From Circinella umbellata (lineage: Eukaryota > Mucoromycota > Mucoromycetes > Mucorales > Lichtheimiaceae), in the NCBI GenBank assembly GCA_025093555.1, contig JAIWNF010000022.1, positions 248,001-312,000 on the forward strand: DNA of 64,000 nt, read 5' to 3'. Positions 16,540 to 26,927 of the stretch are shown piece after piece. The translations under genes were made by a program, and so were the position numbers. How positions within the stretch are numbered: position 1 is the stretch's first letter; the number at the start of each line of letters is the position of its first letter. The notes under the pieces were generated by a model. That model saw nothing but the letters and a program-made list of their open reading frames with translations, did not search any database and was not told where the DNA came from.

Positions 16540-16549
16540 TTAGGGTTAA
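16540..16549 (+). promoter_or_regulatory. TTAGGGTTAA telobox-like site upstream of the P1 gene
   Basis: TTAGGGTTAA lies 30 bp upstream of the ribosomal P1 start codon. AACCCTAA/TTAGGGTT boxes bound by Tbf1-like Myb proteins are common in ribosomal protein promoters of many fungi. The match to the motif is direct; its use here is inferred from that precedent. Confidence 0.5.
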
Positions 16550-16578
16550 AACGTTACTTGCGACAAACTTCATAAAAA

Positions 16579-17120
16579 ATGTCTTCTGATCTTGCCATTG
16601 TCTACGCTGCTCTCATCCTCAAGGATGACAATGTTGAAGTCACTGTAAGTTTTTTTTTATTGTTAAAAAGGAAAAAAAACCACACACACACGTTGTGTTC
16701 GTTATTGTCATTCTGTAAAATAATCAAGAACTAATTCATAGTGAAATTGTTTTTTTATTCTTAAAAATATTAACAGGCTGACAAGCTTCAAACTCTTACC
16801 AAGGAAGCTGGCATGACCGAAATTGAACCTATTTGGTTCTCTCTTTATGCCAAGGCACTTGAAGGACAAGATCTTAAGGAACTTATCTTTAACATTGGTG
16901 CCGGTGCCGGTGCCAGTGCTGGTGCTGCCGCAGGTGGTGCTGGTGCCGGTGGTGCTGCTGAAGAAGCTGCCGCTGAAGAAGCAAAGGAAGAAGAAAAGGA
17001 AGAATCTGATGATGATATGGGCTTCGGTAAGTTCTAATGTAAAATAATTGCTCAATAATAACATCTAGATATAGAAAGATACTCATATAACTTCATCTTT
17101 ATATAGGTCTCTTCGATTAA
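16579..17120 (+). CDS. RPP1: 60S acidic ribosomal protein P1, 3 exons
   Basis: Exons: 16579-16644, 16777-17026, 17107-17120; 109 aa, the usual length. The protein is part of the ribosomal stalk P1/P2-P0 complex, which recruits and stimulates elongation factor GTPases. The N-terminal helical dimerisation domain starts [20 protein letters not shown]. An Ala/Gly hinge and an acidic stretch lead to the conserved tail [11 protein letters not shown]. The last exon adds only GLFD and the stop; without it the protein would lack the invariant C-terminus that binds elongation factors. P1 rather than P2 is chosen from the N-terminal pattern (YAALIL and [15 protein letters not shown]). It is preceded by a telobox-like site and converges on the DUF2408 gene. 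Confidence 0.95.
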
Positions 17121-17464
17121 ATTAGTATCGTTTAATTAATTATCTTTTACTCGATTGAAATAAAAAGAAGCTCATTCTTTATCTATGAGAAAATTCTAAT
17201 CATTATAGTATGATTTTTTGCTTTTGTTGCTGCTGGGATATTAAAGAAAGGAGAGAGAGAATATATGAATTTGTCAAAGCATTGTAAAGTGGTATCTTTA
17301 TTTCACTGTTTATTTTTTTTTATAAATTGCTATATAGTGAATATTTTTATCTTTTTCATCCGACCTTTTCCAGGCGGTGCTAGTATGGATAGAGGATGTA
17401 ATTGATGTATTGGAGAAAAATGGATGGTGATAAGGGTAAAGTTTGTTTAGCTAACCTAGTACCC

Positions 17465-19724
17465 TTAGGGAAGAGCAGAAATAAGATCATGGAGGATGTC
17501 ATAACATTCATTTAAAAGTGCTGTACAAATGGCTTGCCCTATACAAGTTGAAAAAAAACATACACACACATTCATTAGATTCCTAATAAATCATAGTGAG
17601 AAAGAAGCTAAAAGAAAGTTATAAATAATTCACCTTCAGGAATATTATTGTCTTCATCATAAAAGATGCCATTAACTCGCATATTATCGATACTCGCTAA
17701 TTTCATTTGATATCTAAAAAAAAAGCACAAGAGGAAAATCGAAATCAGTAACAAATATTTGGGTCCTACAAGATAAAAATATATCAAGCATACGTACGGA
17801 TAAAGATCCCGTGCTATATATATATATATGTGTGTGTTACATAAATTCACAGATATGAGGATGTTAGTTAATTAACATATCAACGCAGTCATCTTTGTAG
17901 CCATGACAACCCAGCCTTTAAACCCCATCTACTTACGTGAATCAGGTCTCCCGCATTTTGTCACTTCGATAAGACATCTTCGAACTGTACTTAATTGGTT
18001 ATGTACTGGCATCAATGCTTCTGCCACAGGTACATTTTCACCCAACATCTTGGTAATCAAGCGATAACAACCACGTAATAAAAAGTTGATGACAGTTTGT
18101 CCTTCTGCAATATTGCCTTCTGTATCTTTGAATTTTCCGTCGTCACGTAATTTTTCAATTTCTTGAAGTTGTAACTGTTTAACATATATGAAAAATATAA
18201 AGCCATGTAAATTGTTATGTAAGATTAAAAAAAACCTTCACAGCAAACACAAACAAACAATAATCGAAAGAACATCTGTTATTCATTATTTTACCTGAAA
18301 CGTATAAAGATCAGTTTCGCGCAATGTCCAGCGATGTGTAAATGCCAATCGTTCCAATTGTCCTTTAATTTCTTTAAGTCGATCCGCCAATGGTATTAAT
18401 GAAACAGAAATATTTTCACTGGATGCGATAAGATCATGTGTTTCTTCGTAAAGTTGTTCCAATAATCCTTCTACTACACCTCGTCCAGTAAGGTTATCAT
18501 AGTGTCCGTGCAGTTCTTTATCGATTTGTCGGATCTATTATACAACAGTTCATTTTTTTATATGTCAAAATAAATGCTGTTTTTGCTTCTCCAAATTAGT
18601 GTACTTACCTTTCCTTGAAATGGAATAATATCATTGGACGTAAATCCTGATGGTCGTGATGCAATACCACCTAGTTCTCGTCGTATAGCGACCAATTCAT
18701 TATGTAAAGGTTTCCTAATAGTACATTAAGATGTTAATGGGAATATAATTCAAGACTCTCTTTCTCCCTCCTTTATTAGAAAAAAAAAGATACGTATCCA
18801 AGGAAAAGAAAAAAAAAAGATGTATTTAACTTACAATTCAGGAGATATATCACGGATAGCCCCCAAAAGTTCATTTAATTCATGCTCCATAGTAACAATC
18901 AGTATCATTATCTTATCATAAACCATTTCTATTTTTAGATACATATACATATAGACACTTACTAGATCGCGATAGTTTTTTCTTTAATAAATCGAGAAAA
19001 GATGAAGCAACTTCAGCATTGCCACCATTGATAATGCTTTCAACATCCGCTACTCTTTCTTCAATTTCCACTAGAATAGTATCGGTATAAATCCCCATTT
19101 GTGTCAATTGTTTTAAATATCTCTATTTAATATTTTGTACAATATAAAACATGATTAGCTAATCATTTCATTGTCTACAACCCCTTTGTTACTATTTATA
19201 GCTCCTAGGTTTACCTCGACTGTTACTAAATGAACATATACCGCAGGGCCTATATAATATTATAATTATGGTTATCATATTAAATATATATCTTCTTTTG
19301 GAATAATTTAAGATTATAATTCATACTTTCTCTATTTCGACCTAAACTCATAAAAAAAAGAGATAATAATGACATGACATCATCTAAAACGTCATTAAGT
19401 CGATTACGTGCTTCAGGATCCCAAATGTCACCAGATCGAAGCGATGCTAATGTTTCTACTTGTTTTTCAGTGTCATGATATAATGGCAAGATTTCCTCAC
19501 TTCGCGGACTTGACTCGCGATCCTTTTTTAATGCTGAGAGCTTATGCCGTACAGTAATCAGGTTTTCCAAGACAGGAAGTTCTATATTTATACAATTGAA
19601 ATGGTTTTATGCAGTATGACAAGGGCATTAGACGCATGCAATTTATTATTAATATTCTTGCTATACATAACTGTTATTATAATTTATAATTTGTACCTTC
19701 TGGTGGAATGGGTACGAGGGTCAT
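17465..19724 (-). CDS. DUF2408 family protein (yeast YPL260W-like), 11 exons
   Basis: Exons in coding order: 19697-19724, 19327-19581, 19215-19249, 18963-19122, 18835-18928, 18609-18714, 18295-18534, 17937-18174, 17798-17813, 17634-17713, 17465-17538; 441 aa in frame. Hallmarks of the fungal DUF2408 family are ALMPVHNQLSTVRRCLIEV, then SPRDLYPYQMKLASIDNMRV, and two related units ending EGQTVINFLLRGCY and EGQAICTALLNECY. It is largely helical, with no signal peptide or membrane segment. The molecular function of the family is not settled; yeast YPL260W (CUB1) has been linked to DNA repair and proteasome function, which I recall without checking. One exon is only 16 nt. The last exon is needed to complete the second unit; reading on from exon 10 instead gives an early stop. 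Confidence 0.85.
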
Positions 19725-20434
19725 TTGTTAAGGAAAAAAAAAAGTGTGGGAAAGTTGTTGAAGAAAAGAGAGTTACCAGAACAAAAAAAAAAAAAAAATT
19801 AAAAAAGAAAAAGAAAAAGAACAAAGAAAGTAGTTTAGAATGGTTTTTCTTTTCGGAAAAAAACTCAACTATGACAGAACGTTCAGAAGCCTAAATCCAT
19901 CTTTATACAAGGAGATTAAAAGGGGGAGAGGGTTAGATTGTTGATAATTCTCCTTCTTTGTCTCTTTTACCCTTTTTTTGTAAATAGATTTTCATTGTGT
20001 GTATTTCTCTTTCTCTCTTTCTTTTTTCTTTATAAAATAATTGATGCAAACATTTACATTTCATGCATATTTTTCTTTGTAAATTTATAACATGACTTGT
20101 CTGCGTTTTTGTTTAATATAAGGAAAGTGACACAAACCTTGACGGTTTGAATAAGGTTTCTTTGGTAACAAACGTGGTTCGGATAAACGGGAAATTTCCC
20201 TTTTCATATTATTATTATTATTATTTATATTATATAATATTTGTTTTATGTGGAGTGAAAAAAAATAAATAAAAGCTAATAGGAGGGGGAAAAGGCTATT
20301 TCTATTAGTCTTTGGATGTGTAATTTTGTAATGTAATACTATGTACAAAAGATGTGTATATATGTGTTTGTGCGTGGGTGGGGGAAAGAAAAACGAAACA
20401 AAGAAAACAACTATTATTATTATTACTATGATTA
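19725..20434. other. Intergenic between the DUF2408 start and the MED13 stop
   Basis: The stretch is A-rich near 19737-19830 and otherwise AT-rich. It contains one short basic frame (20085-20207), listed separately. It must include the DUF2408 promoter and the MED13 3' untranslated region. Confidence 0.5.
20085..20207 (-). CDS. Possible 40-residue basic micro-protein
   Basis: An ATG-started frame begins MKREISRLSEPRLLPKKPYS and ends RRQVML. It has balanced codon use rather than homopolymer runs, and K/R make up about a quarter of it. Nothing is recognised. It lies downstream of MED13 on the same strand and could be part of the MED13 3' UTR, a small gene, or chance. Confidence 0.2.
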   Translation of the reverse strand: MKREISRLSEPRLLPKKPYSNRQGLCHFPYIKQKRRQVML

Positions 20435-23400
20435 TTAAGAGCCAACAACAAGAAGAATTCGACAGAGTCGTTCAACTAATGCAATATGTGTTGGTAACAT
20501 TGTTGTGTTACTTCTGCCGGCATAAGATGGAGGATAGTTGACATAAGACAAAGCATGATATTGCTTGATAATATCATGTAATGCGGTATAAGGTGTACGT
20601 GATGAAAGATTATTGTATACAAGATGGAGTTCCAGTGCCAGCGGTTGACTCCTTGGTAAACCTTGCACAAGTGCCGGGTTTCTAGAAATAATAAGATATC
20701 CAGTAGATAATGATAGTATCCAACTATCCAATTCGTTCATGGCTTCCATTGCTAAATCACCTTGATAAATATTTACTCGTTGTCTTGAATAGGCCATTCG
20801 ATGATTTAGCATTATCATATAACTACCACTTGTTGTATCTCCATCCAACGTTTCTTTGATACCATTGAGTCCGACAGTGGCCGAATTGGCTGGATTGTTG
20901 ATGGATGATGTGGCTGTTGGAGTTCCAGTTGTAGTTGGTTTAATACCAGTAGTACCACCTGTACTACTAGGTGTACCAGGTGTACTTACGTTAGGACTTC
21001 CTACCGTTGCTGCTGATGCTACTGTAGAGGCTGTGTTAAAAGGCGAAGAAGATGATGCAAATGTGTAACCGTCTGACGTTGTTGTTGCAGATGTAGGTCG
21101 CGTCATTTCTTCGTCATTACTTTGATGTTGATACAAACTTTCGTCGTCGAAATGTAACGGTGATTCGATATCAATGCTAACAATGGCAACTTTTGCGTCG
21201 AATTTTTTGGTAGTAGTATGGAAAGCGTCCAACCATGCTATATATATAAATAACATCGTTAATTTATTGAGTTACAACCTTTCCTACTCTCTCTCTCTCT
21301 CTCTTTTTTTTTTATTCTGATGGTTTTTCTTATGTAATATATACCTTGAAGTTCACTTTCAAATATTAATCCAATCTTGGCCAAAACATAGGACCAAGCA
21401 ACACCAGTGCGGTTAGCAATATCGCGTGTACGAGTCCATGCTTCTGTAAATACTTTGACAAGAGGTGATACGGGTTGTTTATTACTGGCTGCTTGGATTT
21501 CAAGGACAGCAAACTCCAATAATTCACCTCGGTGATCTGACCATACAATCACCATCCATCGACGATCCAAACTAAAACTATATGCCATGTGAAGAGTTGC
21601 AGCTGGATCAACAATCACTTCTGGGAATTTAATTAAGGGTTTTTTTATTGATAATTTGATCGTCTCAGGTAATTGTTGAGCAATAATCCATGGTGGGGTA
21701 TAAAAGCTTGATATGGCACGCGTATTGTCACATGTCTATTTATATAATTGGAATGAAAAGTACATTGTATAATCTTGTTAACAAATTATTTTTTTCGAAT
21801 TATTTTGTATAAAATATAAAGTTATCCTGTTTTTTTACCTGTCGACTTTCGACGCTATGACACTGACTGTATACAGAAAAGACAATATCTTTAAGTGTAA
21901 GCATAGTACATGTATGGTCGAGTCGAAGAGCATGATCTAATGGAACAATTTGCATGGCGAATTGACGTGTACTAAAATTAGCTTTTGTCGATGGATGATG
22001 TCGTGCTGTATTGGAATATGTTGAAAGCATTTTACTAAAACATCGACTCAAGTCAAGATTAGACGATAGTTGAGACGATGGGTTCATCAAATAGATCACA
22101 ATATTACTGATTCCTCGGTCATTCGCTATAACGCCCGCTCGCCCGAGTGCTGCTCCAAGATTTTCACAAGCTGCCATGTATCCTTTTTGCCAAGTCGATG
22201 ATGAATCACCTCCTATAATAATTATCATATTTTGAATGTGAATCTCACTTTGATTATTACTTAGAAAAAAAAATTGTGGCCAAATGAAAAACTTACTATT
22301 TATCGGTACAGGCACAGCACCATGAAAAATTTGTTCGGTTGATCCAGGTCGATGAATACCCAATTGACATGTCTCATAAACACTATTAAGATTGGTAAAA
22401 AACATGGATAACTGTGTAGCAATATCACGATTATCCGGATACACCACGAAATATAAGATGTTGTTTTTACTTGAATATGGTTCGAGTCGAAGTTTTTCCC
22501 AAAATCCAATCATGGTCGTTGATCCTTGAACCCATTCATTTTGTCGACCCACAACAATTTCAGGTGGGACAAGTGCCTTCAAATTGGGTTCACCAGATTT
22601 TCGTTTTTTGACTTGAAATTTGCCATAATATTTCGAATGAACTGGCGCATTTTCAGCTAAAAATAAATAATAATCATAACATCAATAATGGTATTTAATG
22701 AATCAAACATGTTAGTATATACAAAAAGTCAATTGACTTCTTTTTTAGATTTACCAGATAATTCATAATACTCTTGTACTTTGAGAGGTCCTTTAACACA
22801 AATCGAACCTAAGGATGGCAACATATCATCTTCATTCTTGTAATGAAAGACACTTTCCATGATATTTTTAAAATCACTGATAGCATGAGTAGTTTTTCCA
22901 TTTAAGCTTGCAACATGTGTAATATCTATGAATATTGAATAATCCATTTTTTTTAAGTTCTTTCATTTGTTTTATATTTCCATTATAATTTTTTTTATTA
23001 CCTCCACGAATACTTTGTATCAATTCGGTTTGTCGGGCAACTATGGCTTCAGCAGCTTCAGCACGATAAGTACCATCTGAACTAGATGACATACTATCCG
23101 GTAACACTCCTGTAAATGGATATCCACCCCAAACAGTCTGTTGACATAAACGATCAATAGATGCCATATCATTTGAATTAAGTTTTTCAGGATGAATTGA
23201 ATCCACAATTATACCACTAAATGGACTATCGTAATCCAACATTACGTTAGCAATTCGATGCCGTTTTGGTCGATTACGAATATCACCCAATAGTCGACGC
23301 ACATACGTCATTTGCGCACTCATCAATCGATCGACTGGATCAATGTCATCATCTTCTTCCTCGCGACTGCTCACACTAATACTTGACGATGAGGTTGTTC

Positions 23401-26400
23401 CGTCGTCATCATTTTCCTCATCATCACTTGAAGAAGAAGTAGTATCCGAATCAGATGAATGAGTGGTTCCAATAGGAATAATTCGATCTTTTCCACGCAT
23501 CAAACGTGCTGCTTTTCGTCTTGATTTCATTAATTTTCTTGGAATATAATCGGGTCGATACATATTGTAATCGATTCGTCTTCGAAGGTGATTTCGATAA
23601 CGTTGATTTGTACTTGTTTTTATTATTGATAGCTTATTTTTGTTGTCATCGTCATTATTCTCATCGTCATTCATATATCTAAATTTACCACCTTCGAGAT
23701 ATTTTGTATTATCAACACCGGCTATAAAACTGACGGGAGCAAAATCTCGTGGAACAAGATGTTGATGCTCTGTTGTGTATTCTGACTTGGCCATAACCAA
23801 GGTAGGAGATCGACTGCTTTCTGGAGTCATGGTATATATTGATGTATCAAATGTGGCTGGAACAGCAGTTGATGCACCAGCGTCACTTGATCCTACGACA
23901 GTAGCATCACTGGGCATTGGACTATCATTGCTAATGCCTGTTGCCATGGAGACAGGTTTTGTATCTTCAGTTTCTGTCGATTGTTGTTGTTGTTGATAAA
24001 TAGTGGATATATCAGGTATAGATGGTTGCTGCGATAAATTATCAACCATTGATACATCTTCTTGTTTTATGATTGGTGGCGCAGATAAATCTAAAGGAGT
24101 GTCTTCAGTGGTACGTTGAATAACATCTTCCATAGGTAATATAGAGGGTGCTGTATTAGGCAATTGTGCCGCTAATGTTGCATTATTACTATTGTGTGTT
24201 GTCATTCTTTTCTTATTATCATCACCTGATGATTCAAAAAAATCGAAATCGGCTTCTGTCACATCGAAATCAAAGTCTCCGAGATCATTATCTAATCCAT
24301 TATCCCAGTCTCGATGATTTGTTGAAAAGGCATCCATACCATAAGATAAGCCAAAATCGTCCAAATTTCCAGCTTGTAACGGTTGTGGTAATTCTTGTGG
24401 TAATGCTGTTGATGATGCTGAACTATCTTCTTCCATAATCATTGGCTTTTGTCGTTCTTCAATGATTGTGACATTATCCATGTTTGTAGGAACAGTGTTG
24501 TTACTCGTTTCATTATTATTATTATTATTATTATTATTGTCGGAATGCATTAAGGTTAAAGTATCCTGCTGCTGATGTGGTGCATCAGTCAATTCAGGAA
24601 GTTCTGTCGCGGTTGAAGGATGAATGGAAAAATTACGGGCAATAAAATCTTGCAGAGAATCACCAGCATCCGTCATTCTGATAGTTGTCGTACTAGAGGG
24701 GATATTATTGGTCTTTGCAGAATTTTCGTTATTGACGTCGTCATTGTTGTTGATTATCATGGTCGTAGTTGGTTTATGCGTTGCACCATTTGCTGGTAGT
24801 GTAAATGGACTGAGCGATGGAGTTCCTACCGTTTTTGCTGCCATGATTGGACTAAGAGTAACAGGTTGTTCCATCATTCTTTGAAAAAATGTATGTTCAA
24901 CTGCTTCTGGTATGTTTGGTGTTGTTTGACCAAATGCTTGTATAACATGGTCAAATAACCTTTTGTTATAATTCCAATAATTTATGCGGCATCCATCCAT
25001 ACTAGTGTTGCTATTGTCATTCATTATGATAACATCGTCGTCTTGTGGTGTTTGCTGTTTATTGAAAAGATCCGACCAAGCCCATTGATCCCATTTTTTA
25101 CCAATATCTTGAATCAACCCACGATTTTTCCCTAATACACCATTCATACCGGACACAATGGTGGGTGAATATCGAATACAAGTAGGTACGAAAACAAGTG
25201 TGGAAGGATATAGTACAGTTGCATTTGCTTTGGTACGAATAGCGACAAGCGATCCACCAGATGATAATGACGCAATGTTGAATAATGCTGACCATTCTTT
25301 AAATACTTTTTCTTGTGAGTGTTCGGATATTTCAACCGGTGAAATAGTAATGTAAGCTTGTTCTCCTGTAGGACTAAGGATAACTAATTATATTAAGTAT
25401 TTTTTGTTCATTTTAGTTTCTATGATTCCGCTTGCTTTTTTTTTTTTTCTCACATGCTTTTTTAATTTTAATTTTTTTTTTTTACCTTTCGTGCCTGGTC
25501 CATCAGAGTTTTTTAATCGACGAAGTCGTAATTGTCGAGTATAAGGTCGAAAAACGAGATCTGTTCCAGTGATATATGTATTATAAGCAATAGCAGCCGT
25601 CGTAGAAGAAGTGTAATTTTCGGTGGTCAACAGATCATATTGAGAAGAATCATTGCATTCTGGCATAATGTAAAGTTCACCCAATGGGATGGCGCCATAA
25701 GCTAATATGGATTTATGCATCACATTTCGTATAGATCGTATAAATAACTTGTACTCCTCAAATACGGAAACTAAGCCTCGAGCTCGATTATTATTATTAT
25801 TATTATTATTCGTCTTGCTATTATTGTTGGTATTCGTTGATGTAGAGGATGATGACTTTGCTGTACTAAGACCATTGGTAATAGTTTCCCAAGTAAATGT
25901 TCCCATTTTCACTTCTATATAAATATAAATATGCATGTTTACATGCACAAGTTAATTCATGTTTTTTTTTTGCATAATTTGGGAATTTTTTTTATTTTTT
26001 TATTTTTGATAGAGCGATGATACTATTTACCTTCGAGCTGATTTAACATATCATTAGCATCAATTCGACCTGTATGTCTTTCATCGAACCAAAATACCCA
26101 TAATTCCAAATTCACTATATCATTATCATCATTATGTTTGTTATTATTATTCTTTGAAGTTGTTGGGACAGCACGCCAAGTGCACGGAATATTGAGATCA
26201 CAAAGTTCATAAAAAGCTTGAATTAATACATTGACTTTTGTTGTTGTTGTTCCGGAAGTGTCATGGTCATGTCTTTTTAATGAATCTAAAAGTGTTGATC
26301 GTTCACAGGCGTCAGTGTATGCCCGATATCTGATTTGTGATACACCATTCTGGAAGAAGAATAAAATAAAATAAAAAGGACGATTATTAAGATTATGTCA

Positions 26401-26529
26401 ACTGATCTTGTATTTTTTTTTTCATTGCGCAGTGGTGATATTGGTACTACTACGATTTACAACCAAGTTAAAAAAAAAAAGAGAACTTACGACAACTAAT
26501 ATATTGGTTAAACTTGACTCAGTCACCAT
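20435..26529 (-). CDS. MED13: Mediator complex kinase-module subunit MED13 (Srb9/Ssn2), 9 exons
   Basis: Exons in coding order: 26491-26529, 26031-26349, 25486-25914, 23002-25383, 22755-22925, 22297-22656, 21839-22212, 21345-21735, 20435-21237; 1755 aa in frame. MED13 links the CDK8-cyclin C-MED12 module to core Mediator and helps repress transcription. The N-terminal MED13 region starts MVTESSLTNILVV and continues through exons 2-4. The large exon 4 is mostly disordered (N, D, S, T and Q runs), a place where MED13 proteins usually carry regulatory phosphosites. The C-terminal MID/PIWI-like region has PPEIVVGRQNEWVQG, IGFWEKLRLEPYSSKN and VYETCQLGIHRPGSTE, with AYSFSLDRRWMVIVWSDHRG and IALVERLCRILLVVG near the end. 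All junctions keep frame and no break is seen. A Crypton-like element lies just upstream. Confidence 0.93.
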
Positions 26530-26747
26530 AGCTATGTATGAGCGAAGGAGAGAGAGAAAAGGACGGGGTTATATGTATATTTATTGTAATTATTATTATT
26601 TTAGTTTTCGTGTTATATGTAGTTGGTTTTGAGGTATTTTAAAAAAAAACCTTCCTTTTCAAAGAGAGAGAGGGAGCGGAGGATCTGATATACAAAAATA
26701 AAAATAAAAAGAGATTATTTATCTGGTTAAGCAGTGAGTCCCGCACT

Positions 26748-26773
26748 CAAGTCCCCACTGTATCGGGGACTTG
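26748..26773. repeat. 9-bp inverted repeat in the left element end
   Basis: CAAGTCCCC (26748-26756) and GGGGACTTG (26765-26773) are perfect reverse complements around an 8-nt spacer. The half-site recurs at the right end of the element. It may be a recombinase or host-factor site, or a hairpin in the 5' flank of the recombinase transcript. Confidence 0.7.
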
Positions 26774-26927
26774 GAAATAATATTTTTCATCACCCGCAAA
26801 CTAGACTGACGAAATTAATGCTGTGAGTTTATTTACAAAAACCGTGTACCTGCCTTTTTAATTCTTGTCACTTTTTTTTCATTTTTTTTAAAAAAAACAC
26901 TTTTACATTTACTTTACCGAAATAATC

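Noticed and set aside
17608..17850. Apparent truncation of the DUF2408 protein after IPEG
   Set aside because: Reading on gives an early stop, but a downstream exon at 17465-17538 completes the unit with GQAICTALLNECYDIL, so the gene is not broken.
20856..24884. Several plus-strand frames opposite MED13
   Set aside because: They are shadows of the MED13 coding sequence, rich in V and L from antisense T/S/N runs, and have no family match.
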